A stretch of DNA of 64,000 nt from Coriobacteriaceae bacterium EMTCatB1 (GCA_001950395.1 BDLO01000001.1:719979-783978), one strand, 5' to 3'; counted from the first letter of the stretch, positions 17,170-25,949 are shown. The notes: generated from the sequence alone by a model not told the origin. Made by a program: numbers and translations.

Positions 17170-18387
17170 TCAGCGCCTGCGAGCTCGACCTCGACCTCTG
17201 CTTGAGCTGAAGACCGTCCGTACCGACTTCATCGCGCTGCGGCCCGGGTTCGGGACGATGCGGCCCTCAGCGTAGTCGAACCCCTCTGCGTCGTGGCACT
17301 CCAGCACGGAGCCGATGGCGAGCTCGATCTCGCGGAACACGCCGTGCTCTTCTGGCGCGAGCAGCGAAAGCGCCATGCCGGACTTGCCTGCGCGGGCCGT
17401 GCGGCCGATGCGGTGCACGTAGTCTTCCGGGGTGTTCGGCAGGTCGTAGTTCACCACGTGGCTGACGTCGGCGACGTCGATGCCGCGCGCGACCACGTCG
17501 GTCGCCACCAGCACGCGCACCCGCCCGCGCTTGAGCCCGTCGAGCGCGCTTTGGCGCTGGCCCTGCGAGCGGTCGCCGTGGATGGCCGCGCTTTCGATGC
17601 CACTCCTGCGAAGCGCGGTGGCAACGCGGTCGGCGCGGTGCTTGGTGCGCGTGAACACGATGACGCGCTCGGGACGGTGGCGCTCGATCAGGTGCACGAG
17701 GAGCTGCGTCTTCTGCTGAGCGCTCACGGGATACACCCGCTGCTCGATCGCCTCGATCGGCGTGGTGGCGGGTGCGACGTCCACGCGCACCGGTTCGTGC
17801 AGCGTCGAGCCGACGATGCGCAGCACCTCCGGCGTCATCGTGGCCGAGAACAGCAGGTTCTGGCGAGCTGCGGGCAGCACGGCGATGATTCTGCGGACCT
17901 GCGGCCAGAAGCCCATGTCGAGCATCCGGTCGGCTTCGTCGAGGACGAGCGCCTCGACGTGCGTGAGGTCTGCAGCGCCGCGCTCCATCAGGTCGATGAG
18001 GCGGCCCGGGGTCGCGACGAGCACGTCCACGCCTCGCCTGAGCGCCTTGAGCTGCGGCTCGTAGCCGACGCCACCGTACGCGACGGCCACACGATGGCCG
18101 GTGTGCGCGGCGGTCTGCTGCGCGACCTCGGCGATCTGCAGCGCCAGCTCGCGCGTCGGCGTCACGATCAGCGCGCGCGGGCCACCGGGGGCCGCCTGGA
18201 CGCGCTGCATGATCGGCAGCACGAAGGCCGCCGTCTTGCCCGTGCCGGTCTGAGCGCAGCCGACGACGTCGCGGCCTGCTAGGACGTGCGGGATGGCTTC
18301 ACGCTGGATGGGGGTCGGGCGCGTGTGACCCATGGCTGCCACGGCCGCAAGCAGGCGTGGCGAAAGACCCAGGTTGTCGAAACTCAA
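17170..18387 (-). CDS. DEAD-box ATP-dependent RNA helicase
   Basis: A 405-residue helicase with the full motif set: Q motif (PTPIQREAIP), motif I AQTGTGKT, Ia PTRELA, II DEAD (LDEADRMLDMGF), III SAT, and VI HRIGRTARAG. It ends in a short Arg-rich tail. It unwinds RNA duplexes in ribosome assembly, RNA decay or cold response. TTG 18387 is taken as the start because GAAGGAG lies 6 nt upstream and the protein then begins SFDNLGLS, as usual for the family. It is monocistronic. Confidence 0.92.
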   Translation of the reverse strand: MSFDNLGLSPRLLAAVAAMGHTRPTPIQREAIPHVLAGRDVVGCAQTGTGKTAAFVLPIMQRVQAAPGGPRALIVTPTRELALQIAEVAQQTAAHTGHRVAVAYGGVGYEPQLKALRRGVDVLVATPGRLIDLMERGAADLTHVEALVLDEADRMLDMGFWPQVRRIIAVLPAARQNLLFSATMTPEVLRIVGSTLHEPVRVDVAPATTPIEAIEQRVYPVSAQQKTQLLVHLIERHRPERVIVFTRTKHRADRVATALRRSGIESAAIHGDRSQGQRQSALDGLKRGRVRVLVATDVVARGIDVADVSHVVNYDLPNTPEDYVHRIGRTARAGKSGMALSLLAPEEHGVFREIELAIGSVLECHDAEGFDYAEGRIVPNPGRSAMKSVRTVFSSSRGRGRARRR

Positions 18388-18573
18388 CGAGTCTCCTTCC
18401 TCGTGCGCCGTATCAGGTCGCACTGCGGGCAGACGCAGTCGTCCTGGCACATCACGAGGAAAGCGACGGACTACCGAGTCTTGGGTGGGCGTCCGCTCGA
18501 CGCGGACGCTGTCATTGGAAGCATCATACACCCTTCAGCGCGCAATAGCGAGCAGGTCGGCCGCACGACCCCC

Positions 18574-18817
18574 TCAGAACGTGAAGACTTCGTGGAAGAA
18601 GACGATCCAGTAGCGCACGACGACTGCAGTCACCAGGAGCAAGCCCGCCCAGACCAGCGCCTTCTTCCACCGAGGGATGCGGCCCGGCCATGCCACCGAA
18701 TGCCTGCCAGCGGGTCAGGATCCGGCGACCCAGCAAGAAGGCGAGGACTAGCCATAGGACCGTCGTCACGGCAAGCACGATGTAAAGCGTTGGCAAGAAG
18801 GGCAAGCGGTCCTCCAT
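18574..18817 (-). pseudogene. Small two-helix membrane protein with a frameshift
   Basis: From ATG 18817, which has a GGAGG site, the frame reads MEDRLPFLPTLYIVLAVTT and encodes one transmembrane helix, then loses membrane character after about residue 44. In another frame from about 18668 the sequence continues as PRWKKALVWAGLLLVTAVVV and ends at a TGA at 18574, giving a second helix. One missing base near 18670 explains both. It is the last gene of the RHS-linked block, so a decayed immunity gene is a reasonable guess. Confidence 0.5.
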
Positions 18818-18826
18818 CAGACCTCC

Positions 18827-18994
18827 TCAGAAGGAGATCATCTCGTATGCGAAAAGCGCCCAGTCGGCCCCCATGCTGGTGATCGGATCGAACGGTTGGA
18901 GGCTGGCGACGGTCATTGCCGGATGCGCCCGGGGATCCTCATCGTCTATGTCGCCCCGATCGACCCTCGCCGAAGTGATCCACGTGTAGGTCAC
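18827..18994 (-). CDS. Short hypothetical protein, possibly 5'-truncated
   Basis: The frame is open from a TAG at 19031 down to a TGA at 18827. The only usable start is GTG 18994, giving 55 residues ending in DPITSMGADWALFAYEMISF. In-frame codons just upstream of the GTG would encode a hydrophobic helix (AACAILAVCAS), which suggests that the true N-terminus has been lost. The next gene begins 10 nt further on with its own ribosome site. No family recognised. Confidence 0.35.
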   Translation of the reverse strand: MTYTWITSARVDRGDIDDEDPRAHPAMTVASLQPFDPITSMGADWALFAYEMISF

Positions 18995-19030
18995 GGAAGC
19001 ACAAACCGCGAGAATCGCGCAGGCAGCGTC

Positions 19031-19220
19031 CTAAAGTCAGGGGTCGACGGATAAACGAGATGGGCTCCTCTTTCGTGGTGTCGTTCTGACATCACGGAGA
19101 AAGGAGTCCTCTCGATGACAGCCCAGGGCGGCAATGGCCGCGGATATGCTCGGATCGCGCACGCGCAGCGCCGCAGCCGCCACGCGAGCCGATCTGGCGC
19201 CACGACTGCCGCGAACGCCC
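19031..19220. other. Intergenic stretch, no confident gene
   Basis: On the plus strand AAAGGAG precedes an ATG at 19115, but the frame runs antisense to the 143-residue membrane protein gene and has no family features. On the minus strand the stretch is open but without a start. It is probably remnant cassette DNA. Confidence 0.3.
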
Positions 19221-19652
19221 TCACGAGACCTCCCCAGAGGCCCCGTGTTCCTGCTTTCCATCCTCGCGAGGCGAATCTTGCGAAGCGCTCGCAGCGCGCT
19301 TCTGCTCGATCACAGCCAGTGCCATCAGGCCGCAAGAGAGGACTATCGGTGCGAGAATCATCGGCCAACCCAAAATGAACGCTAGCGTCATAGGCGAGAC
19401 CGCGAAGCTCACCGCTAGCGTCGTTGCAAGCATAAGCAACACGGCACGGCGCATCTGCCCAACAGGCGATATGCCGCGCTCTCGCGCACGCGAAATGGAG
19501 ACAGCTATGAGGAAGCAACCGAGGACGAACAGTGCGACAGCCAGAATGGCACTCAACGGCGAATCCGCAACCGGCCGGTACCAGACATCCACCTGGGCGA
19601 GGCCGATCTTCGCCCTGGTCAGCAGCATCTCGAGCCCAGCGGGTGAGTCCAC
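19221..19652 (-). CDS. Membrane protein, putative RHS immunity-type
   Basis: About 143 residues with three or four hydrophobic segments (SAILAVALFVLGCFLIAV, a second around AVLLMLATTLAVSFAV, a third around MILAPIVLSCGLMAL) and a charged tail. GTG 19652 follows GGAGG by 7 nt; an earlier GTG at 19691 is also possible. It is the last of three small membrane protein genes that follow the RHS tip at 20361. No family recognised; the immunity role rests on position only. Confidence 0.5.
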   Translation of the reverse strand: MDSPAGLEMLLTRAKIGLAQVDVWYRPVADSPLSAILAVALFVLGCFLIAVSISRARERGISPVGQMRRAVLLMLATTLAVSFAVSPMTLAFILGWPMILAPIVLSCGLMALAVIEQKRAASASQDSPREDGKQEHGASGEVS

Positions 19653-19706
19653 TTCCAAACCTCCAAATCCCAGGAACGCCCCGCGACGCACTGTTCGCCG
19701 GATGGC

Positions 19707-19934
19707 TCAGTACCTTGTCAACTCCCAGACAGCGAGTCGAATCGACGCGAACGCGCAGATGGTCATCCACAGACCGATCATAGCGGCGCCGACACCTGCC
19801 ATGATGCGCCCGCCACGCGCTCGCTTGGACACCTCGCTGGCCTCAATGGCGGCTCCCGCCGACGAGATCTTCCTTCCTGCGAGCACGAGCGCGGCTCCTG
19901 CAACGAGCCACGCGAGGTCAAGCACGTCACGCAT
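19707..19934 (-). CDS. Small membrane protein, putative RHS immunity-type
   Basis: 75 residues with two transmembrane helices (LAWLVAGAALVLAG and GVGAAMIGLWMTICAF) separated by a basic loop. ATG 19934 overlaps the stop of the preceding gene by 8 nt, so the two are coupled. No family recognised. Confidence 0.55.
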   Translation of the reverse strand: MRDVLDLAWLVAGAALVLAGRKISSAGAAIEASEVSKRARGGRIMAGVGAAMIGLWMTICAFASIRLAVWELTRY

Positions 19935-20340
19935 GGTTTCCCCTCTCCTCATGCGCAAGGTCGCCAGAGACTGCCTCGTCAGGCGAGCCGTCGGCTCGGT
20001 CCGCAGTCTGAGCTGCTCGCTCGCTCGTCTTGCTCGCGATGCTCTTGACACGAGAATCGTAAGCCCACTGAAGAAGCAAGGCCCACGCGAGCCCCTGTAC
20101 GCAGCCGCGGACAATCGTCGCAAGGGTCTCGCGCAGCGGATAGCTGAACAGCCAGCCGCTCCACACCGCGTAGGCAGCATACACAGGCAGGACTCTGAAC
20201 ATCACGGCCACCGGTCTCGCGCGACGCCAGATCGCCCACACGACGATTGCGAAGACGACCTGCGCTGCGACCGCTGCACCCTTCATGGAAATCTGATGCA
20301 AATGCAGCCACTCGTACGTCGGCGCCATCGCGTGCATCAC
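19927..20340 (-). CDS. Membrane protein following an RHS tip, putative immunity protein
   Basis: 137 residues with three or four predicted membrane helices (VAAQVVFAIVVWAIW, VLPVYAAYAVWSGWLF and CVQGLAWALLLQWAY) and an acidic, hydrophilic C-terminus. It starts 20 nt after the stop of the RHS tip at 20361. This is the position of immunity genes in polymorphic toxin loci. No known family. Confidence 0.6.
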   Translation of the reverse strand: MMHAMAPTYEWLHLHQISMKGAAVAAQVVFAIVVWAIWRRARPVAVMFRVLPVYAAYAVWSGWLFSYPLRETLATIVRGCVQGLAWALLLQWAYDSRVKSIASKTSERAAQTADRADGSPDEAVSGDLAHEERGNHA

Positions 20341-20360
20341 CCTCTCAGCGTCTGATGGCC

Positions 20361-21173
20361 CTAGTAGTACGCAAGCTCATATGCTGCGAGACCCCAAGAC
20401 ACCCCGCACGAGACGACGCCGGCCGCAACGCCGAGGCTTGTCAACAATCCCGGGCCGCTAACGGAAGGCATGTATGAAGAAGCGCCCAGCAGCCGATTCG
20501 TGCGGATGTCTTGTTCGCTGATGTAACCGGATTCTACACGCATCTTCGTGACGTCAGAGGCCATCATGCTCAAAAGGCCAGACGCCGCCTGAAGGACAGC
20601 AGCATCCGCCACCAAGACCAGCCCAACGCCGACTTCAGATGTTGCCATGCCGGCGACGCCGACAACCAACGACGCTGTGCTGAGCAAGGCAGATGCTTCG
20701 TACAGGGCGCCTGCAACCCTGTCGAGCTCTGCGCCTACGGCCATGTATTGCAGGGCTTGTGCCATCCCTGCCCGGGCTTGCCGCTCGAGTTCGCTCATGG
20801 CCCTGGCAAGCCTGTACGCAGCTTCTCGCTCGATACGCGCCGCGTTCCTCGCCTTCCATACAGCCAAGCGCTCTTTGGCCGTCCTCATCCAGTATGCCGC
20901 CATCGCTCTCCAGAACGTGGCGTTCCCTCGGCTGCGTCTGGCCATGCCGATCATGTGCGCCCGGTTGTGCGCCGCGAGCTCGTAGCTGTCCACGTGGCCG
21001 TCGTCGTCCCATATCGCGATCGCCCCCGTGGGATCGCTGCCGTCCACCGGGTCGCCTAGGCAGTAGGCGTAGCGGTTGAGCGTGCGGGGGTCGCCTGCAG
21101 CGGGCGGCGCGGGGTCCGGCGCGAGGAAGCGGCCCACGGCGGGGTCGTAGTACCGTGCAGGCAGGTAGCACAG
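20361..21173 (-). CDS. Orphan RHS C-terminal tip (left block, cassette 3)
   Basis: A 5'-truncated RHS frame. The RHS-associated core is cut down to CYLPARYYDPAVGRFLAPDP and NRYAYCLGDPVDGSDPTGA; a unique tip of about 225 residues follows. The tip is helical and Arg/Ala-rich in its first half and ends with long hydrophobic helices, which could suit a membrane-active effector. No ribosome site or proper start precedes the core, so it looks like a silent cassette. Three small membrane protein genes follow. Its first 30 tip residues (WDDDGHVDSYELAAHN) resemble those of the broken tip at 24115. Confidence 0.75.
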   Translation of the reverse strand: MCYLPARYYDPAVGRFLAPDPAPPAAGDPRTLNRYAYCLGDPVDGSDPTGAIAIWDDDGHVDSYELAAHNRAHMIGMARRSRGNATFWRAMAAYWMRTAKERLAVWKARNAARIEREAAYRLARAMSELERQARAGMAQALQYMAVGAELDRVAGALYEASALLSTASLVVGVAGMATSEVGVGLVLVADAAVLQAASGLLSMMASDVTKMRVESGYISEQDIRTNRLLGASSYMPSVSGPGLLTSLGVAAGVVSCGVSWGLAAYELAYY

Positions 21174-21222
21174 TGTCTCGGACGGGAGCGCCCCGGCCCG
21201 AGAGCATTCGGCAGACCTTGCG

Positions 21223-21525
21223 CTAGTCGTGCGACGGGTCAGGGAACACCTCCTCAGGACCCGAGTCAGGATCGACCCCGTAACGCATCAACCACAGACC
21301 ACCCAAGACCAAAAGTCCCCAGCCGAGCGTCTTCAGCACGTCGTCCCATCCGCCCGCGACAAACGCCAGGTAGCCCGTCGGAATCCAAGCGGGCGCGAGT
21401 GCGCACGGAAGCGCCTCGACCGCCTCCCTGACGGTCTTGGCACGAGCCACCCTCCACAGAGCCCAAGCACACGCAGCGAAGACCAGCAGCACGTAGCAGA
21501 GGAAGACCCGTTCGCTGTCGTTCAT
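21223..21525 (-). CDS. Small membrane protein, second gene behind RHS tip 2
   Basis: 100 residues with two or three hydrophobic segments (FLCYVLLVFAACAWALW, AWIPTGYLAFVAG and LGWGLLVLGGLWLM) and an acidic C-terminus. ATG 21525 lies 1 nt after the previous stop. Putative immunity or accessory protein by position; no family recognised. Confidence 0.55.
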   Translation of the reverse strand: MNDSERVFLCYVLLVFAACAWALWRVARAKTVREAVEALPCALAPAWIPTGYLAFVAGGWDDVLKTLGWGLLVLGGLWLMRYGVDPDSGPEEVFPDPSHD

Positions 21526-21526
21526 C

Positions 21527-21952
21527 TCAGTCCCCTCTCCGCGAATGTCCGTGGCCGGTAGCGCGTGAAACGGCCCACGTCGCCAGTGCTGCTGCCCCGA
21601 AGGGGAAGAACCCGATCACGACCGATCCTTTGACGGTATTCCAGAAGTCGCCTTGATACGCCGAGAAGGATTGGGCGAACAACGCAGGAGACATGCACAG
21701 GACCGGGAACATCAACGCCACCCACCAGCGCATGAAGGTCAGCCCTCTCCATAGGTCCTCCACATACGGAAGCTTCAAGTCCGTCAGCTTGGGTCCGCCG
21801 AGGCTTGGGTCACGGATCCACCTCCGTCGCTTTCCATGAGAAGCAGCCACGAAGATCAGGCCCCAGTAGATGCACCCAGGTACCACTGATATCAGGTAGA
21901 TGGCCGGCCCCAAGTCCAGAAAACCGAAGACCAGGTCCGTCGTCGTGCCCAT
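21527..21952 (-). CDS. Membrane protein following RHS tip 2, putative immunity protein
   Basis: 141 residues starting at ATG 21952, 10 nt after the RHS tip stop. It has two hydrophobic segments at the N-terminal side (GPAIYLISVVPGCIYWGLIF) and two more later (WWVALMFPVLCM and VVIGFFPFGAAALATWAV). No family recognised. The position fits an immunity gene. Confidence 0.55.
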   Translation of the reverse strand: MGTTTDLVFGFLDLGPAIYLISVVPGCIYWGLIFVAASHGKRRRWIRDPSLGGPKLTDLKLPYVEDLWRGLTFMRWWVALMFPVLCMSPALFAQSFSAYQGDFWNTVKGSVVIGFFPFGAAALATWAVSRATGHGHSRRGD

Positions 21953-21962
21953 CGCGCTGCTC

Positions 21963-22928
21963 CTATTCCATCTCTCTGTTGATCGCCTCGGTTGCGACAT
22001 ATGCATTCAGCCCGCCCCAGGCCGACAGGGCTCTTTCCGCTGGCGCGCCAGAGACGCCGAGGAACGACGTACCGGTCTGCGCGATATCGAACAGAACTGC
22101 GCCCCGGCTGCAGTAGCCTCGGTCTGCCCGCAGCCAGTCAGCCCAGGCCATTCCCAGAGATGGCAGGGCGGCTAAGAGCGCGACTGTGGCCGCTATCGGC
22201 ACGCTGATCGGTGCTGCAGCGACAACCAGAAGAACCGTGCCAGTCGCAATCCCCCCAATGAATGCGCTGTCTTTGGCCACATCCCAGGTGCCGTCACGCT
22301 CCCAGTCGTCTACCCAGTTCCAACGCCCCTTGGTCCTCAGCCACTCCCTCTGCCAGTAATCATACCCTTCCGGCCTCTGCCAGCCCAGAAGCGTCCAGCG
22401 CATCGAGGGCTTGATCGTCCCAGGGTCTGCAGCACGCCTGGCGCGGACCAGGTGGTCGGCCCGGCGATACGAAGAGCGCCAGCCTCTGTCACCCCGGCGA
22501 CGCTGGCGCACGACCTCTGAGCGGACAGCCATGCCGAACGCGACGCCATCGGGGTGTTCGGCCCATATGTCTGCGATCGCCCCCGTGGGGTCGGTGTGGT
22601 CGACCGGGTCGCCCAGGCAGTAGGTATAGCGGTTGAGCGTGCGGGGGTCGCCTGCAGCGGGCGGCGCGGGGTCGGGCGCGAGGAAGCGGCCCACGGCGGG
22701 GTCGTAGTACCGTGCAGGCAGGTAGTACAGGCCGGTCGAGGCATCGTAGTAGTAGCCGCGGTAGCGCAGCGGGTTGTGGGAAGCGATAGGTGCGGACCCT
22801 GCTGCGCGATGATCCTGCTGAGAATCGTGCGTCAACACGCAGCTCCTCACCAGCTGCGGCATAGCACCGGATACGGGCGTACGCGGGTAGGCGTACATCA
22901 GGCTGTACCTGGCTATGGCATCACCCAC
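21963..22928 (-). CDS. Orphan RHS C-terminal tip (left block, cassette 2)
   Basis: The recognisable core is NPLRYRGYYYDASTGLYYLP, RYYDPAVGRFLAPDP and NRYTYCLGDPVDHTDPTGA, shared almost base for base with cassette 3. A GTG at 22928 could start it, but the ~55 residues before the core are not RHS-like. The tip (about 190 residues) contains a Trp/Arg-rich part (WQREWLRTKGRWNWVDDWER) and then two long hydrophobic stretches (IGGIATGTVLLVVAAAPISV). The upstream gene's stop overlaps the start. No enzymatic motif recognised. Confidence 0.75.
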   Translation of the reverse strand: MGDAIARYSLMYAYPRTPVSGAMPQLVRSCVLTHDSQQDHRAAGSAPIASHNPLRYRGYYYDASTGLYYLPARYYDPAVGRFLAPDPAPPAAGDPRTLNRYTYCLGDPVDHTDPTGAIADIWAEHPDGVAFGMAVRSEVVRQRRRGDRGWRSSYRRADHLVRARRAADPGTIKPSMRWTLLGWQRPEGYDYWQREWLRTKGRWNWVDDWERDGTWDVAKDSAFIGGIATGTVLLVVAAAPISVPIAATVALLAALPSLGMAWADWLRADRGYCSRGAVLFDIAQTGTSFLGVSGAPAERALSAWGGLNAYVATEAINREME

Positions 22929-24060
22929 TGAACGTGGACTCGAGGGGGCGCGAAGGACTCCCCGGTCGTTCGAAGACCACGAACGCCTCGTTGTCGCACG
23001 CACCGACGACCAGGGCGACCATGCGGTCCGCGACGAGACCCGGTGCTTCTGGCTCGATCTTCGGGTCGCCTGATACCGCTGCCTCTGCTCGAACAACGAG
23101 CGCTACGAGCGGGAGCGGCCACAGCGAGCCCCGCAATGCGGATGCCAGTGCTTCCGGTTCCTGGATCGGGATGCGGCCGGAGACCGCGCTCTTGCTCGAG
23201 AGGAGCTCGCATTCTGCGCGGCCCCTGAGAATCCATAACTCGTTGTGCGAACCAGCATAGCTGGCGCTTAGATGCTCCGCGATCCTATCGTGTGCGATTC
23301 GCGCAGGTATCATGATGAACATCGACCTTTGGTAATTGGCGCGGGGCTGCACGATCGGTCTTGCTATCCAGGGAGCTTCGAGCCGCTCGGCACGCACCGG
23401 AGAGACTGACCCGGGCAGGAATGCCGTGCATCGCCCCTCTACGAGACCGGAGCGGACAAGCACGGCGCCCCAGTCCTCAGGAAGCAGCGTCAACACGTTC
23501 TTCGCGTATTCGCGCGCGTGCGCTGTGCATGGCACCGCCTGGAGTTCGTCCTCTGCGGCAGCGGCCAGCTCCGATTCGAGCGCTTCGCGACGACGGTTGC
23601 CGTACACCCGCTTGAGAACGCGCTCACCGTTTTCGATCTCGACGCTGTCCGAATGAGGTTGACCCTCTGGCGGTACGTGCCAGACCCCGACCCCGCCGTG
23701 GTTATCTGTCACGATCTTGCCGTAGCCGAGCACGCCGACGAATGACTCTGCGACCACTCGCTGACCGAACGCACGCGCAATCAAGGAGATGTTCCGCTTG
23801 ACGTACCAGCGCGGATCGTTCACCCGTCCCGACAGGAAGACCACACTGAGCGGCACAACCACGCTCGCGACCACGGCAGCTGCCGGACGCCTCGCGAAGA
23901 GCAGCATGCCTCCGCCAGCCAACAATCCCGCGACAACACCGACAGCGGCACGTTTGCGCAGACCGAGACGAATCATCGCCGGCGCCAAGAACATAGGCGT
24001 CAGTCCCAGGAAGACCAGGATTACGCCAGCTGCAGTCAGCATGTCAGGTTCACCGGCCAT
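22921..24060 (-). CDS. Membrane-anchored protein between RHS tips
   Basis: 379 residues. The first ~100 contain three or four transmembrane helices (AAGVILVFLGLTPMFLAPAM and others), and the rest is a large soluble domain with a C-terminal hydrophobic strand (LPLVALVVRAEAAV). No conserved motif recognised. It lies directly downstream of the broken RHS tip at 24115 and so holds the immunity-gene position, but it is larger than typical immunity proteins. Confidence 0.6.
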   Translation of the reverse strand: MAGEPDMLTAAGVILVFLGLTPMFLAPAMIRLGLRKRAAVGVVAGLLAGGGMLLFARRPAAAVVASVVVPLSVVFLSGRVNDPRWYVKRNISLIARAFGQRVVAESFVGVLGYGKIVTDNHGGVGVWHVPPEGQPHSDSVEIENGERVLKRVYGNRRREALESELAAAAEDELQAVPCTAHAREYAKNVLTLLPEDWGAVLVRSGLVEGRCTAFLPGSVSPVRAERLEAPWIARPIVQPRANYQRSMFIMIPARIAHDRIAEHLSASYAGSHNELWILRGRAECELLSSKSAVSGRIPIQEPEALASALRGSLWPLPLVALVVRAEAAVSGDPKIEPEAPGLVADRMVALVVGACDNEAFVVFERPGSPSRPLESTFSG

Positions 24061-24114
24061 ATGACATCCCTTCTGTTAGCCCCCAAGATGCCACCGCACA
24101 CGAACGGGCGAGCG

Positions 24115-24530
24115 TTACGGACGAGCACCTCCCTCCGCATGGGCCGCAACAAGAGCCATCCATTGCACTGTTCCCGCAGCAGCCGAAATCCTGCTACCCC
24201 AGAGCGACACGTCGTCGGCGAAACGGTCCCTGTCGACAGTCGCTCTCGCGGCCCGTGCCTCAGCCGCTAGAACTTCCCATGCCGCGTACCTCCGCGCCTG
24301 CGCCGCTAGAGATCGCTTCGCGGCCCACGCCCTCTGGCGCTCGATCGCGACCACGCGCCACCGCTTCTTGGCGGCGCCCTTCGAATGGCGGTAGTTGTGC
24401 GCCGCGAGCTCGCAGCTGCCCACGTGGGCGTCGTCGTCCCACAGCGCGAGCCCCCGTGGGGTCGGTGTGGTCGACCGGGTCGCCTAGGCAGTAGACGTCG
24501 CGGTCGAGCGTACGGGGGGTCGCCTGCGGC
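24115..24530 (-). pseudogene. Broken orphan RHS tip (left block, cassette 1)
   Basis: The RHS core end (DPRTLDRDVYCLGDPVDHTD then PTGA) is followed by a tip homologous to the start of cassette 3. Two frameshifts interrupt it. An extra G in a G-run near 24513 separates AAGDP from PRTL. A base missing near 24450, relative to cassettes 2 and 3, throws the tip into another frame that continues as SCELAAHNYRHSKGAAKK to a stop at 24115. The core is shortened to about 80 nt. This cassette cannot be expressed as a normal tip. Confidence 0.7.
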
Positions 24531-24539
24531 CGACGCGCC

Positions 24540-25802
24540 TCACGCCGCCCCTGCCCCGGGCCGCACCATGTCGTGCCAGGCGCGGAAGCGGGTCGCGTGC
24601 CGGCCGCGCACGACCACCAGGTGGTTGCCGAGCGGCGCGCGCAGAAGCTCCCCGAGGTCGCCGTCGTCGACACGGACCGTGACCTGCGTGCGGCACAGGT
24701 CCTCCGCCTCCCCTGTAGCCACGATCTCGCCCTCCGCGATCCACGCGCGCTCGAGCATGGCGCCGCCGATGCGCACGAGCGTGACCGGCCCGAGCGGCAT
24801 CGCGCCTTGGATGCCGACGCCCAGCCCCGACTCGAAGTGGGAGCGCAGCCGGTAGCTCTCCACGATCGAAAGCGGCACGGTGCAGTGTGCGAGGACGATC
24901 TCCTGCCCCTGCTCGTCGACGCGGGCCGGATTCGCCATCCACGGCGTGGCGCCCACGAGGTGCTGCGCCCACAGCATCGCGATGGTGCTCGGCACGTCGC
25001 CTTCGCACCCGGCGATGACGCCCTCGTCGATGAGCGCGGCAAGTGCAGCGCAGCCGGTCGTCCTCGACCTCAAGACGAGGTCGAAGCAGCGCACCGTGAG
25101 CGCGTCGAGGTCGTCTTCGCGCACGATACCGCGCAGGGCCGCAACGACCCGGCCGGCTTCCAGCAGGTCGTGCTCGGTCGGCTCGACGCACGCGCGTGCG
25201 CCCGTGCGCAGGCGGTCGGCCTCGGCCAGCGCGGCGGCATCTGGCGTCGCAGCCACCGCGTCGAACAGCCGGGCGATCGGGACGTCCACGAGCTCCGGGC
25301 CCCACGACGACCGCACGGTCTGCGCGTCCGGCATGCTCGCCACGAGCCAATCGGACGGCTCCCCCACCCGCCCGACGCGCGCCCCCGCGAGCACGCGGGC
25401 CACCGCCACGCCCTCGGCGGCTTCCGCAAGCGTGCGTCGGCCGGCGTCGTCAGCAGGCCCGCCGAGGTAGACGACGCGCCCGGCGGACCCGTCGCGCTGC
25501 AGCCGAGCGAGCGTCTCGAGCGACGCCGGAAGGGAGTTGTTCGACGGGTGCGCGATGAGCAGCACGGGATCGACCACGCCGCGCGACCGGAGCTGCTCGA
25601 CGGCCCCAAGCACGATGCCTTCGGTGCCGCCCGTAACCACGAAGAACGCGACTGGAAGCTCGCCTGCCTCCTCGATCGAGCCGAGGCGCGTGCCGCCCGC
25701 GTCCTCGAGCAGCGGCCCGTACGGCCCCACGATGCGCTCGACAGTGGCCGGATCGTCGGCAAGCACCGACGCCACCGGAAGGTACCCGAACCTCACGCCC
25801 AT
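24540..25802 (-). CDS. L-fucose/L-arabinose isomerase-like protein
   Basis: 420 residues with the layout of the FucI/AraA-like fold: an N-terminal substrate-contact domain (FFVVTGGTEGIVL, LIAHPSNNSLPASLETLARL) and a C-terminal domain with HCTVPLSIVE and GLGVGIQGAMPLGPVTLVRI. Such proteins are often annotated as fucose-isomerase family without proven activity; many are not isomerases. No sugar genes lie nearby. ATG 25802 has GGAGGAGG 5 nt upstream. A cytosolic enzyme is likely, but the substrate is unknown. Confidence 0.7.
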   Translation of the reverse strand: MGVRFGYLPVASVLADDPATVERIVGPYGPLLEDAGGTRLGSIEEAGELPVAFFVVTGGTEGIVLGAVEQLRSRGVVDPVLLIAHPSNNSLPASLETLARLQRDGSAGRVVYLGGPADDAGRRTLAEAAEGVAVARVLAGARVGRVGEPSDWLVASMPDAQTVRSSWGPELVDVPIARLFDAVAATPDAAALAEADRLRTGARACVEPTEHDLLEAGRVVAALRGIVREDDLDALTVRCFDLVLRSRTTGCAALAALIDEGVIAGCEGDVPSTIAMLWAQHLVGATPWMANPARVDEQGQEIVLAHCTVPLSIVESYRLRSHFESGLGVGIQGAMPLGPVTLVRIGGAMLERAWIAEGEIVATGEAEDLCRTQVTVRVDDGDLGELLRAPLGNHLVVVRGRHATRFRAWHDMVRPGAGAA

Positions 25803-25857
25803 CGTTCCTCCTCCGTGCTCGTGCAACGCATTTTCGCGCGCACCCGTAACCTCGCGC

Positions 25858-25949
25858 CCGGCGCGAGCGTTTCTTCTCGCGTGCCAGCATCCCCCTCAGC
25901 TGGCACTCCTTCGTGCCGGCCCTCCCCTCGGCCGGCACGCTCCTTTTCC
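25858..25949 (+). ncRNA. 6C-type small RNA candidate (two C-rich-loop hairpins)
   Basis: Two perfect hairpins stand in a row on the plus strand. The first is GTGCCAGC/GCTGGCAC (25881-25906) with loop ATCCCCCTCA. The second is a 10-bp stem CGTGCCGGCC/GGCCGGCACG (25912-25939) with loop CTCCCCTC. TCCTTTTCC follows as a terminator tail. The actinobacterial 6C RNA is defined by two stem-loops whose loops carry runs of C, so this is a good structural match. A TAACCT -10-like box lies at 25847. On the minus strand the same DNA could end transcription of the GGDEF/HD-GYP gene. Confidence 0.5.

Noticed and set aside
19115-19378. A plus-strand gene with an AAAGGAG site
   Set aside because: No family features, and most of it is antisense to a membrane protein gene; at best a fragment.
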